Below, piece after piece: positions 18,201 to 31,614 of a stretch of DNA of 64,000 nt. The stretch is from Rotaria socialis (lineage: Eukaryota > Rotifera > Eurotatoria > Philodinida > Philodinidae): the NCBI GenBank assembly GCA_905331475.1, contig CAJNYU010001813.1, positions 186,001 through 250,000 on the forward strand. Direction: 5' to 3'. Numbering within the stretch: the first letter of the stretch is position 1; the number at the start of each line of letters is the position of its first letter. A program made the position numbers and the translations under genes. The notes below the pieces were generated by a model. That model did no database searches, was not told where the DNA came from, and saw only the letters and a list, made by a program, of their open reading frames with translations.

Positions 18201-21200
18201 CTTGAGATATAATACACGGTGCAAATGTTGAAACGAGATTCGATAGAACCATTCCATTTCGATTCGATAACATAGAAACAGTATGAATATGTAATAACAT
18301 TTTCCGTAATGTTGCATAATGTATTGGATAATTATGTTTTAAATCAACAAGTAAACCACGATAGTATTGAATAAGTTGTTCAGTGGGTATATTAGAATCA
18401 ACTGTTGAACGTAACCACGCATCATAATTTTGACGTGTGCCCAATAAAGGAGTTTCTAATTGACGTAGAAAACGTTTTAAACCGCTGGCTACATCATGTT
18501 CAGTATAATTTTCCCGAGTTAATGAATTTGTAAATGGATCTTCAAGTAATTCGTTTAATAATTGTTTTATTCTTGTTTCTTGTCCAGCTTGACGGTAAAC
18601 ACCTGTATCGAAAAAAAAGCACAAGTAAAATATTTCTTTGATTTAGCTATCTCGCCATAGAATGATAAACATTATAGTGCGATGTGAAAATGACACCTTT
18701 ATCAATATTTTTGTTCTCGATACATTAGTAGACTCGGTAGGCTTTTTCTTATATACTCTATAGAGAAAAGGTTATAGGCTTTTTTCGCAGTGTCACCGGT
18801 AAAAATCTTAGTTTTGATTCATTCGAACGAGTTTTATTTCATTTTTTTTCAGTCTCGTGCAATCAAAAACAAATCAATGTTATTGTGTGAAAAAACACCT
18901 GTTGATAAAAAAAAACGAGTATTTTTAATATAATCAAGCTAATAAACTCTAAAAACTGAAAGTGATGAATGATAATGCTTTTTTTTCTCAAAAAAAGTCA
19001 TATCTCGGATGGATGACATTTAATTTAGTAGTTAGATTATTGAAAGGAAAGAAGCTTTTTTCATAAATATCAAAGTCACATTCTGATTAGTATAGACGGA
19101 CCTCACTCAAATTGAGTTGCGTCATTACCATTTAATTGCTTTTATGTCTATTTGAGTAAATTATTTTTGTATGGAGGTTAATCGGTTCTTGGACGTAGAG
19201 GAAATTTTCAGAAAAAGCACTTTGCCGTGTCTTCCAGAAGCTACAATTTACAGAATTATGAATAAGCTCTTTTGTAATTATCATATGTCAAAATTTCTGC
19301 ATGGAATTATGACGACGAAGAGATTTTTAATTAAGATTGCGTAGGTTGCACTTAGCATAGATTTGTTCTAGAAAGATGTCTTTACGTAATATTGTTATAA
19401 AGAAGTGATGTAACAATAAGTGTTACCTATGATCATATAAATACTCTGTCTAATGTAGAAATACGCCAGAATTTCTCAAGAGTAAGGGACAAAAAAATAT
19501 ATAATTGACTTGATAGCAACTTCACTATAGCAAGGAAATGACTATTGTATTAGATCTATCGCATACTCTTTCTAAGTTTTATGTTACGTATCACTAACAA
19601 GATGAACGCTGTTTTCACTAGATTCATACGTTCGATTTCTTATTTAGTCATTGGAATCAATATTAAAAGAGAGAAGAATCATAGATGGTTGCTTTGAGTA
19701 TAATAAATAATTAGAAAAGATCTACGAAAATAATGAGCAGCTTTCACATAGAGTCCCGCAGGCTAAGAGTTATTTGTATCCTAACCCTACCTTATCGTAT
19801 AACTTCGCACCCTTGTCCCACTCTGCCGTATGACGTTCTTACCCTAGTCCTGCCCTGCTCTATCACAGAGATTTTTCATTTTATATCCTACCATATCCTT
19901 AGAGTTTCAGGTTCAAGTAAAAGTCAGCATGAAGTTTATCTTCACTTTGTTTCAACATATTTTATTGATTTTCAACGAGAACCAAAAACAAAACTAATAA
20001 ATATTTCGAAAGTTTCTTAAAAATAAAATATCATTAACAACATCACTTAAATTTTGTCTTCCGTTTTCCGAAACTCCCATTTTCACTAAAAATACGTTCA
20101 TATCGAGATGATTTCGTAGACATTTTTTATTACATTAATATTGACATTTGCTAGACGAATAATCAAAAATGACTGAACTCGTCAGTTTATGTAAAAAAGA
20201 AATACTATTGAAAAGAAGGCCATTGCTGTCTGTTCGTTGTGATTCTATCTAATGAATTTAGATTATGATCTCACTCTGTACAGTATTTGACCAAAAAGAT
20301 GTCAGAAACATATATTAAGTTCTACTGTATCAGATTTTTATTTATGTAAGTAACACCCGAATTATACCGGGTCTACGAAAATGGGTCAAAAATTTTGTAA
20401 TTGAAGAACAAAAGCTTTTTTTTTAAAGCAGCCCGAACTTTGTAGTGTAAAGCTGAAACTAGCACTAATTGCATTATCATGTTAATATTAGAGGAAAATA
20501 GTGATTCGAACAAATAAATTAGGCATGCATAATAAACGAAAAGTAGTTTAGAACTTGCGAAGAAGACTTTCCAATTATTTTAGTAACGTTGCCTATTTTG
20601 ACAACACGGTGACCACCTCAACCACACCCACACCCTTACCATACACAAGCGATTTGCAAAGGTGAGAAATTTATTTTCGTCAAGTTATATGATTCGAAAA
20701 AAAAACACTCACGATATTTCTATCATCGATAATAATCTTAATTACTAAAGAAAGAATTTACCGATTGACTATTTCTATATGAATTCATTTCAAACACTAA
20801 TTAAATTCTATTTCAGCCGAAGTCAGTCGAAAAATTAAGAAAATGATTTTATTAAATAATCTACTTAATTTACCTTTGCTCTCTAAGCCATGTTCGAAAA
20901 TAAAATTAATTAATCTTTCAACAATTACAGGTACATTTTGGGATGTTAATATTTGACAACTTAAATCTGTTAAAGTTTTAACTTTAGTTGCCTCTCGAAG
21001 ACATGAATATAACATATCAGATAATTTTGATATTGGCGATGATAAATAAAGAAAACGATTTGAGACAAGACAAAGAACAGCCCCTGTAAATTCTTCACTT
21101 TTTTGATGAGCTATGGAAAGCAAATATGTATATATAAACAAAACGGAAATTTTTAAAAAATACTATAAAAACTTACTTAAACTACAGTATTTTCTTAAAT

Positions 21201-24200
21201 CAACTTGATCAAATATTGTATCTGAACAAATAACAAATCTTCCTGGATACACGACTGCAATAACTTGTTGTTTTTCGGCATTAATACCTTCTTGTACATT
21301 TAATTTTGTTAGTAAAATAAAATCGGAATAAATTAATTGATGATACGAATATTGTCGTTTTAATAATTCACGTATCCATAGGGCACGTTCAATTTCGTTT
21401 GGAAATATCCAAACATACTCATTAAATGATGTTTGTTCGTCAACAATTAATGTACATTGGCTATTTGTATTTATTGTTGGAATATTTGTTGAACGTGATT
21501 TTAGTGAGATTGAATTAACAGATTGATTACATACAGCAAGAACATTATTTAAATCGATTTCGAATAAATATCGAATATTTTGTTGATTATTTCTGTCAAT
21601 TGTACTTGTTATTGAATAGATTTTGATACGATCAGTTTCATAACGAGTTAAAAATTCTTTTAAAATTCCATGTTTTGTTACTAAATGAATTGTGGTTTCG
21701 TACGGTTGAAGATCTAGATCATCTGTATTTGTTTTCATCAGATCGAATTCAGATAAGCCTGAAATATGATAAAAAGAAGAAGTTTTTATTTAAATGTCAA
21801 AGTAAAAAAACGTGAAGACATTTTTATTCAAAGAAAACAAATCAAGGACTGTTGATTGATAGGGGAGACACGGAAACAGGCAAATTCATAGAAGAACAAG
21901 ACTTCCTAATATATAAAGATAAGAATATGAATTCAATGATTTTCAGAAGAGGATTCCTTTTATCTATCATTCAGCCTTCTAAAAAAATCTTCCTAAGTAC
22001 GTGCTGAAATGTAATATGAATACACGTATACGTATTATTCTTATCTCAAGTGTTAGAAGGCACAGCGGAGAACACTAGAAGAAAATCTTCTAAACAGTTC
22101 AAATAATTTTATAAAGGAAATTAATTTCTTCATTCATACAACAAGAATTTTCGGGGTAAAATCGTTCACGCAAGGGATGAATTTTCGAATGTCATCTTGA
22201 ACATTATTGCTGAGAATTTTGAAATAAATCATGTTCATACGAAAAGCTCGGATATTACATTGAACATTGCCTGGTTTGTTGTTCACTGTAGAAAAAGTCA
22301 AGGTTAACTTGTGATTTCAAAGCTAATGAAACGATTTGATTCTTTTTTATTCGGAGAAAACGGCATTTAGTTGATGATTAACTATTATTCTAGTATGAAA
22401 TAATAAAGTATGAAGGAGAAACTCAATAGCCAAAACAAAAACAAGATTGCATCTACGATGGTGTACACTCACTTTTATTTCTTGAGAAATAAGGAAATAT
22501 TTTAAAGTAGAAATGTATCTGTGATAATTTCTAACTTTTGTAGATTGATAATTGCAGTAGAATAAGTCGTAATCTCAGCACGAAGAAAAAACGATTTTTG
22601 AACTACTTTCCAGGTAGAACATTCCGGCCACCGGATCCCGTAGGATACTCCAGGGAATGTGCGGGAAAGTCAACATATCCTGCAGGAAAACACGGAAAAA
22701 ATCCTGCAGCATGGAAGCAGTATTCCGGTCAAAAATATGGCCGGGCTTTACCGGAGAATCCCTGCCAAGTTCCGGTGCTTTCCGGCAGAAATTGATCGGA
22801 AAACATGCGAAAATTTTCCAACCGGAATACTGCTTCCACAAAATCAACGGAACTACTCGGAACCCGCCGTTTCCAGGCTGGACTGTTCGACCTGGGTTAC
22901 TTATACTTAAAAAAATATTTTGCGGGTTAATCGTAAGCAAATATGTACAAAGATTTGATTCAATTCAAAGGTTCGATTACTCTATATAGTACGTATATTT
23001 AAGAAATCTACGGCTACGAAACCTTTTCGATTTCTATTAGTCATATTGATGTTTAAACTCAAGAAGTCCTTTTCTCGCTTATAATTTTCACATCAGCAAA
23101 AAATATTTCCAATATGAATTTTAGAAATCACACGTCAAATTTACAGATGATGATTCAATGCAATCTTGATATCATGACTATTTTATGGTTTTCATCGATA
23201 AGAATAATCAATCTTCGAAATCTTCAATCTATCAAATTCGTCATACTATTTCAACTGAAAAGAATTGATGAGTAATAAAGCAAAAACAATAATAAACAGA
23301 TGTCACAAAATATTCTAGAATAGAAATGTACCTCAGTTTACATATGTCGCTTGATTTCATATTGACTCCACCATAAAGACTCGTAAAGAATTCGCTCACG
23401 CAGCACTTCAGAAGTAATTGTTAGCTATGAACTAAATTTTATTGTTAAAACCAATAACAGACGAAAATATTCTCTTGACAGTGGTCGCTTTTTAAGTGTA
23501 TTCGAGTTTTGTGCCACAGATGTGCATGATAAGTATTTTTAGAGATTGAATGTGTTGTCGCAAGATATTTCCTCCCGCACAATCATTGAAAACATTCTAA
23601 GGCTACTGAAACTACCTATGAGCACAAACCTTTATTCTAAGCAAATTCTATTACCTCAATTTTTAATAAAATATATAACAAGGAATTGAAGATTTGCTTT
23701 AATGCTCATAAGGACACTAATTTTATCTCAAACTTTGTATTATAGTTTAATACTTCGTTAAAAGTTCCTTGAGCTTTCCAACAATTGCTTACGTTATATA
23801 GAAAAACGACTATTCAAATACTAAGAATACGGCGATGTATCAGAAAACTGTTAAAACAAGTGCCTGCTAAGCAGTCCATTGTCTTTTTCGAAAGTATTCT
23901 TACAATATAAAATATCGCTCTATTCGGTTAACTATTCGTTTATCTTGATTTGTATGAAAATTATAATACCTCCATTAGCTAAAATAAGTTTCATTTGTCT
24001 AATTTGTTGATGACGTTTTGCATGATCAGCAACAGCAAACATTTTTTGTGAAAAATTTGGATTTGCCCCTAGCATAAGTAAATGTAAAGTTTTTCCACAA
24101 TCCAATGTTTCTACATTTTCATATAGCAGTGCATCAAGTTGCTCTTGTGTAAGATTAATTCTATTGAATTGTAATGGTTGAAGATACATTTTATCTAAAT

Positions 24201-27200
24201 ATTTCTTCCTAATATACTGTTCACGTTCAAGTTGTGTCGATGTATACGTTGGTTTTAATATACCCAAAGAATGATTCTCTAATAATTTATTTGAATATTC
24301 ATTTCCATAATCATGTAATAAATCAATTAAATCAGGATCACATGATGTTGTTGTAAGTGATTGTAAACGAAGAAAATCAGATGTTAAAAAACGATGAATA
24401 GCTAATGAGAAAAAAAATATAGATAATCATGTTACAAAAACGATTACAAATTCACTGTGTTTTTGCATTTATTTAAGCTCAAATTCAAATGATAGTCACC
24501 ACTAAGTGTCGTTTTTGTTTTCAGTCAAGTTTCTTCCCTTTGATACTATTGAATATTTTACTGTGAGAATTTATATTCGACCTTCTGTAATCTGTAAAAG
24601 TTTAGTACATCCTCAATACGTAGAGTAGCGCGCGAGTTAAAAGAACCATTCAACTGGGAAGTCGGGTCGGGTTAACCAGTTGCATCAGATAAAAATCTTT
24701 CATTACTTTTACTAGTACAAGTCTAGCTAATCTCTTAATCTCCATACAAGAGAATTTGTTTCTTCTCTTTTAAGCGACTATCAGCATTATATTTGCAGCC
24801 TTATCAACGTCAATCAGGTTACAAAACTTTGCTCCAGTTATATACTATACATATATACATATTTATTTGCTTACCAGCACATTTTTGACATATAACGAAA
24901 AGCCAAGACATAATTGCAACTGTTGGATATTCACAATCACAATCAGCACATTTACAATTACTTGCATTTTCTCGAACAACATCAAGAAAATCAGTTGTTT
25001 TATCTAAATTTTAAAAAATACGAAATTCTTCATATATATTTTTTTTTATTCACTTCTTTTTCTACAAACCTGATGTAATGGAAATATTATCATTATTTAA
25101 TGATGCATTGATTAACTCGTCAATTAATGGTAGAACTAATGGTGGTTTATCTTCGATTGGTTCTATCGAGTAACTAAAACAAACAAAAGGGAAATTCCTT
25201 TCATATTTTCTTTATTACTAATTTTGAAAAGTCTTTTACTAATTTTTTGTTTCATCTTTTTTCATGGATGTTGGAATTTGTTGACGTTGAACAGCTTGCT
25301 GTTTAATAACTTGATTCAATTTTGAAATAAACATATCGTTATTGCCATTATTATTGGCAAGTTTTCGACGCTGCTAAAACACAAAAACATGATGCATCCA
25401 AATATTAAACACTCATATGCACCTCAAATCGATTAAGGATTATTATTTTTTATCACGACACACAAACAAAAGAGAAACACGCATAGCGAGCAATAGACAA
25501 AATAGGACAAATCAACGTCGTAGTGTATTGCATACTTGTCTGACTCATATCATCTTTTTCTTTCGTTCCTATCATGTAAAAAGTACATTCAATAACTTGT
25601 TTATATATTTTGTTGTTGTTGTTGTTGTTGTTTTTTTTTTTTTTATTTAAACGACAACGAAGTGAGCATTTAGCAAAAGAAATTATTCTTTACCGTATTA
25701 ATTTGCGGCTCAGGATAAGAATAATAAATATCATTTTTATTTGGAATGTCATTGATTAAATCAGGTACGGAATCAAGTGAAATATTTGGAACATCTTGAC
25801 TATCATCAAATGATACATTTGATTCAATAACAAAATTTTTCGAAAATGTTGGCGGCGTTGCATAAATATGACCATTTTCAAAACCGTTTGGTGGTGTCGA
25901 TGGACTAACATCTTCAGCAGAATTTACTATAGTATTATATGTATCACATATAGGACGGTCTTTTTGACGAGGTATAGCATAAAAATCATCGGGTAAAGGA
26001 TTATTTGGTGGATCTAATTCATTTACATATGATGAGGAATTTTCAATGAATTGCGAAGATAAATAAATGTTGGAATTCATGTCGATGGTTGAATCTATTT
26101 TAAAGAAAAAAAGAACATTTTAACTGAAGAAATAGTAATAAAAATAGATTGTCTTTATACTCGGTTACTCAATTTATCAAGAGGACTACTAAAACAAAAC
26201 TATGGAGATTAGACCCATTTATCTATCAGGCATCTTGAGCAGGAAAAGGTTGAGTGTTTAAATCCTCTAGAAAAAGCATAGGCAAATACTCAAAAATCAC
26301 TATCTACCAAATATTTTCATGCTCTTCACTTTTTGAAATGATTGACAGTTTTGTTATCAACCGAACATCTACAAATATTGATTAAAAAGTCATAGCAATT
26401 ATAAATTATCGAAGTAATTAAAAACGAAGAAGGATGATTAAAAATCGAACTTGCTTTAAATAGTTGTTCTTACAACGAACATTTTCAAAGAATAAGTAGA
26501 TATGTTCATCTAGTCGAGTATGAATATGAGAAATGTTTATTGAATAATCCAATCGTGTACTAATATCAAAATTTTCAGGAGCGGTAAAAAATATTCATCG
26601 ATTCTCGCTTATTAGAAAATGTCAAAGCATATTCATATTAAATTCCCCTATAGAACAGAAGCCCATGGGTGGTGTCTCTGTTCCGCAAGCTATAATTTTG
26701 TAACAAAGCATGTCCTGATGCCAGTTTTTGCGTTATTTGATAGAGAAATGTTCATCCTTTCGGTTTTAGTTCATTTTTCATGAAGTAAACCTTGATTTCC
26801 AACGGAGAAATCTAACCCAGGGGGTGGGCTTCTAATCTGTGTAGGGGTTTATAATGTTTCTATTTAAATATCAGAAACTAATACTTTACTTTAATTGTAT
26901 TTTTAAGCACATTTTCAATATTAGTCAATGCTCAAGTTTCTTTCTCATATGAAATCATTGGACATTAAATTTAACAAACGATAAAATCAGATAAGACAAA
27001 CCAGAATGTGTCGAAAGGTTAATATCGCAATGTTACATGCGACATCAAGCTTTCATAAAAAGATAAGAGCAAAAGAAACATAATGTCGTTCTTCTTATTG
27101 ATAAAGTTTCTTTTTTTTTTCAATCAACTATTACTTACCATCAAGTGGAACAGTATCATCGAGATCAAGAGAAATAGGTGTTGAATCCGACGGCGTGAAT

Positions 27201-27310
27201 AATAATTTCTTTTTGGATTTCATTTTTGTTCTTGATTGTGGTGGTGGTCGGCTAAGTTGAAGATTGTTGGAGAGACGAGGCTCACTCGGTATATCATACG
27301 AATCATTCAT
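15272..27310 (-). CDS. ARAP: ARAP-like dual ArfGAP/RhoGAP protein with PH and RA domains
   Basis: Eleven exons join in phase: 27310-27139, 26094-25694, 25373-25240, 25173-25070, 25003-24875, 24401-23970, 21758-21163 (approximate end), 21110-20874, 18602-17982, 16519-15876, 15805-15272. The N-terminus is disordered (Pro/Ser/Asp-rich). The ArfGAP zinc finger has exact CxxC-x16-CxxC spacing and the catalytic arginine at C-x4-R (AAIHRFL). A PH-like domain ends at ERALWIRELLKRQ. RhoGAP follows, with its arginine finger in GVYRQAGQETRI and LKRFLRQLETPLLG. Then come a proline run, an RA-like domain and a C-terminal PH-like domain (SWFIQDLYVYIGADRRI). Only ARAP proteins combine ArfGAP, RhoGAP and RA; they act on Arf and Rho GTPases at phosphoinositide membranes. 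The SAM and paired PH domains that normally precede ArfGAP are not seen. Introns of 1.4-2.3 kb surround the GAP exons. A splice-acceptor-like TTTATAG sits directly before the first ATG. Confidence 0.85.
18603..20873 (-). other. 2.27-kb intron of the ARAP-like gene
   Basis: This intron splits the RhoGAP domain between SKG and VYRQAG. It holds a C/T-rich patch on + at about 19770-19865 with repeated CCCTA- and CCCT-like words that stands out from the AT-rich surroundings. I see no gene or complete repeat in it. Confidence 0.4.
22610..22895. repeat. GC-rich foldback (palindromic) repeat in an ARAP intron
   Basis: A 286-bp block much richer in GC than its flanks, inside the 2.2-kb intron 21759-23969. 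The outer arms are imperfect inverted repeats: CCAGGTAGAACATTCC at the left pairs with the complement of GGACTGTTCGACCTGG at the right. An inner 18-bp perfect inverted repeat lies at 22712-22729 (TGGAAGCAGTATTCCGGT) and 22821-22838. The word TTCCGG or CCGGAA recurs many times. Short frames inside have no recognised product. This architecture suggests a foldback or MITE-type element, but I find no certain target-site duplication (TACTT occurs near both ends, not at matching offsets), so the family is open. Confidence 0.6.
25610..25644. repeat. (TTG)n / poly-T simple repeat
   Basis: Tandem TTG units followed by a T run, in the short ARAP intron between exons 25694-26094 and 25240-25373. Confidence 0.9.
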
Positions 27311-27855
27311 CTATAAAAAAAAATATTTCAATTCTAATATTTATCATTTTTGTAAAGTTTAAAAGGATAGATTCTCTACTTGTGTCATTTAAACTTCTAC
27401 GCACAAGGTTCGACTAATTTATCAATGATAAATAACGCTTAATCTTTAATATAACAATAAATTAGCCCAATGATACTGTTTATCATAAAATTTGAATTGT
27501 TTATTTATTTATGTAAATCATCATAGAGTAATTTCGTCTTCTGTTTTTTCTTAATGAATACATGAATAATCAAGACAGAACAATGTTATTCGAGAGGAGA
27601 AAAACATTAAAAAATATAATAGAGCAGGAAATGAATCACCTGGTCAGATGGGAAATGTGGCGACACATAGGAAAAATTCTGATTCGTAAAAATATGTTAA
27701 CCATTAGCAAAACGTCTTAGTTCAACTCAAATAAGTTTTCTTTCTCCCAGAAAATCTATTTTCAAGGTCTTATTCTTGACAACAATTCTGTTCGTATTTA
27801 TCTTGAATTTTTCAATTGCAAATTTACATGCATATTTAATAAGAATACACTAAAT
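27311..27855. promoter_or_regulatory. Divergent intergenic region, ARAP-like (-) / ZC3H13-like (+)
   Basis: A 545-bp AT-rich gap between two genes transcribed outward. No clear TATA box is seen. A splice-acceptor-like tract ending AG abuts the ARAP-like ATG, so part of this gap may be a 5' untranslated intron or a trans-splicing acceptor. Confidence 0.35.
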
Positions 27856-30800
27856 ATGTCGCATACACCAATGAAAAAAAGTGTATTTGAGCGTATCGAA
27901 CGCGGTGGAGGAAATAGTTCACCTTCTAGCACAGCCAATACTAGTCATAAAAGTGTATGTTTCATTGGATTAAATACGTTGATAATCTTTAATTAATACT
28001 AAAATTTCTAATAGACACACGGTTTCTGTAATATTTATATAAAAGATGGTACGTGTCCGTTAGGTGATACTTGTAAATATATACACGAGCAGCCCAAGTA
28101 AAATAAAGAATAAATAATTTTCTTTTTTATTCGAATCATTTTCTTTTCGTTTAGTCTTGATAAACAGCAAGGATCAAAAGGAGAATTGCGCATAACAAAG
28201 GTATATTGAGACGAAAAAAGAAATCCTTCTGCATTTATTTTCTCATTGATTCAGACAATAACAAGAGTGGTCGATATGTCATTACCATCAATAAAAAGTA
28301 CTGTAACTGTATCGAATGAACAACGAGCTGTTTCGAGTTCAACTTCTACTCCATCAAGTCGAACTGTTATTGAAAGTGGCCTGACATCAAATGAGCAGTC
28401 GAGTAAAAAGAAATTAATTTTTTTTTCTAAATTAATTTTTCTAAATTAATATAATTTAGATCGTCGACTGAGTAGTTCTGATCATAAACAAGTAAGCTGA
28501 AATTTTGCCATTTGGTTTATTGTTATAAAGAAAAACCCTTTTCCCCACTAGTCTCAACGTCGCAGTTCTGATACGAAAAGAAAATCATCATCGAATTTAA
28601 ATGAATCATCAGTAAAGAAAAAAAGTCATCCATCAAGCAAAAATAAACGTTCTATGGATAGGTATGTATTCTATTCATTAACTAGAAAATTATGTCGTCT
28701 ATTTTTCGTAGTGATTCACCTGTTGATTCGACATCAGATTCTGAATATACTCATTCATCACATAAAAGTAAAAAGAAATCCGATACACATTCAACATCAA
28801 CAAAATATAAACCTCGCGAGTCAATATCACCACAATATGATGAAGATGAAACTCTTAATGATCAATTATTACGTCAGACACAAACGAATGTTAAATCTCC
28901 GAAACGTACGATTGTTATAACAGACAGAAAAAAGGATGAAAATATAAAACGAACTAGTAAATATACAAAATCAAATCCAGATATTGAGTTTCTTGGATCA
29001 AAAATCATTAGTCGAGATAAAAAATCTATCGAAACAATACATCAACAAGCTGAAAATAATAAAAAATCAATGGATATTAAACGAGAAAGAAAATCACCTA
29101 GTAGATCATCATCCGATCAACAAAAACGGCGTTCATCTGTGACAACAACTAACAATGCAATGATTAATGATAGAAATATGCAAGTTAAAATAGAAGACAC
29201 GAAGCATCAATCAAATAAAGCACAGTAAGCTGTACTATTTATAGTAACCAACTGTTCATCTCAGTCACGAAATACATCCAATTTATAACACCTTCAAAAT
29301 CATGATAAACATGTGATTAGAACATTGACTAACTCATAATATCATTACATACTCAAATGAATAATTCATGTCATTTATATTTTCACTCGTACACTATAAA
29401 TAAACGATTAAGATTATTGATGCACTAGGTCATGTCGTACGTCTGTAGAAAGATTGAACTAAATTACGTGAAGCGTCGTCCAAAACTTCGATGTACAGTG
29501 ACTATGATAGCATTAGGAAAAAAAAGAAAAAATAATCGCGGACGAAATATGTTTACAGATGTAAATGAACAAGACGACATTAAACGCACGTAGACATAAA
29601 TGATGACGCCGGAGAGTATAGTTGAACTCCGATCAAGACGATCATGTTCATGTCTAGTATTGTGTTCATTGTATAGTTATAATTTCTGCAAAGAACAATT
29701 TGATTTTAAACAATAGAAGATATTGGTTCTATTGTATATATCAGCATCGTTCTAAAATTAGATTAGACCGACTAAGTGTCAATTACAGTTGATTTAAGTT
29801 AATTAAAAATAAAACACGTCGAATAAATGTTTAAAAAGAAAAGAAAAACTTGACATAGTGAGCTATTCTCATTTCCGATGCAGATAAAGTGTTACTAAAT
29901 AATCTCTTTTTATGTTTTTATTTTTAGAAATTCATCTGAACAATCGGATCGTAGTATACTTTTTGGCATAATTATTCTTGTATTCTAATTATGTTTATTT
30001 TCAAAGGTGCTTCACAATTAACTCCACCAATTGTACAACTCTCTCCATCACCTTCAATAACAACAACCTCTGACATATTAGAAAAAGGATCTGTTACACT
30101 TTCAAATGAACTTGAAAAAACTACATCTGTTCAACCACCATCACCAATATGTGTTATACTTGACGATGACGATTCTATTCCATCGCCATCCACCGATAAA
30201 AAAGTTGTGCCCCAATCGTCGACAATACCCGTCAAACGAACTCATGAGAGTGATAAAAGTAGTTCTAAACCAGCGAAACGTTCTCATGATTCCGATAAAA
30301 ATCGTAGCAAAGAAAAAACTAATGACAATACTGAAACAAAACGTAAACGACTTAATGACGGTAAATATATCTTTTGTACAAACAGCAATCGAATATTTTC
30401 TTTTCATCTTATAGATAGTTCAAAAAAGCCAGCAACAAGTCGTAAAACTGAAAATGATAATCGATCAACAAGCAACCGGTTTGCCGAATTAACAAAAAAA
30501 AAAATATTTATAAAAAAATCTCTTTTAATGTATATTGTAGATCGGATAGTCGTCGCCCTGTAAATACTTCATCAAGAGATGAACCATCAAGTCGTCAATA
30601 TAAAGAAAAACCCGAATCAAGACCTGGCAAAAGTAATGGTTCAAAAGATCGTAATTTACCTGCACCACCACCACCGCCATCCTCATCAAAATCACGAGGT
30701 GCTAGCGATCGTCGAGATGTGACAAGATCTTCACCTGAAAAAAAGTAAGTACACGCATTTGATATTTCAAACATTTTACATAATGATTTATTTAGACGTT

Positions 30801-31500
30801 CGACACATCGGCGTGGGAAAGAAAAAGGTAATTACATGCAAAAATAAATATAACCTTTTTGAAAAACAAAATGAACGAACATTATATTTCTTATAGGTCT
30901 AGAAAATGTAACCGACTCTGAAGAACATATTGAAGAGCCAGTTATACCAAAACAAAGTAAAATCAAAATTCAACAGTTTTTGTTTACATTAAACCAGAAT
31001 TTATTTTTCTTATAGCGGCTCTTGAAGCTTACATGTCTATGGATTGGTCATTGCTATCTCGTGATAAACGTATTCCAATGAATACTCAAGTTACATCACG
31101 TATAGCTCGTGTAGATAATAGCATTAATTTACTTGGTGTATCTGAGCGTTTGTTAACAAAGGAGCAAAAAGAAAAGTTAAATGCAGGAGAATTTCAATCA
31201 TCACCATTAACACATTTTATGAAACAATTACAAACGAAATCTAGCTCACAAATTATCAATTCTTGTCATAGACGATTTGGCTCATGTGCTAAAGATATGA
31301 TTGATATGAGACATAAATGGTTTTTAAGATCTGTAAGCAGTTATGGATTTGTTAGTCTCTGAAAATTTCTTGTATTTTTAATTAGGCCGAACCAGTTCAA
31401 CAATATGAATTTATTAATAAAGAACATTATATAGCATTTCAACAAGCTATTAATTCTCTATTAGATAAAACATCAAATGATACTCCAACTTTACCAATTG

Positions 31501-31533
<33 letters not shown>

Positions 31534-31553
31534 CTGATGCTTTATTGTCATAG
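27856..31553 (+). CDS. CCCH zinc-finger protein, ZC3H13/Flacc-like
   Basis: Many short exons. The clear early ones are 27856-27954, 28015-28097, 28155-28200, 28255-about 28400 and 28460-about 28489, and the last is 31386-31553. Exon 1 encodes KKSVFERIERGGG. Exon 2 encodes one CCCH finger with exact C-x8-C-x5-C-x3-H spacing. The middle is a long low-complexity Ser/Lys/Arg/Asp region with a polyproline run at about 30660. A conserved-looking C-terminal block follows (EAYMSMDWSLLSRDKRIP, LLGVSERLLTKEQKEKL, NSCHRRFGSCAKDM), and the protein ends in a polythreonine run. A VFERL/I motif beside one CCCH finger plus long Arg/Ser regions recalls ZC3H13/Flacc, a scaffold of the nuclear m6A RNA methylation complex. 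That is an inference from layout. The gene could be another CCCH RNA-processing factor. A 0.7-kb intron lies near 29226-29930. Confidence 0.6.
31501..31534. repeat. (ACA)n microsatellite encoding polythreonine
   Basis: Tandem ACA units in the last exon of the CCCH gene, read as consecutive Thr codons. Its length probably varies between alleles. Confidence 0.9.
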
Positions 31554-31614
31554 CGCGTTTTCTCTTTTCTTTTTCCTGTTTATTCATTTTATATTATTTG
31601 TGTGTTTTAATTCG

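Noticed and set aside
22880-22892. CCGCCGTTTCC shared between the foldback repeat and the hAT MITE ends
   Set aside because: Only 11 bases match, the position relative to the element ends differs, and the rest is unlike; probably coincidence.
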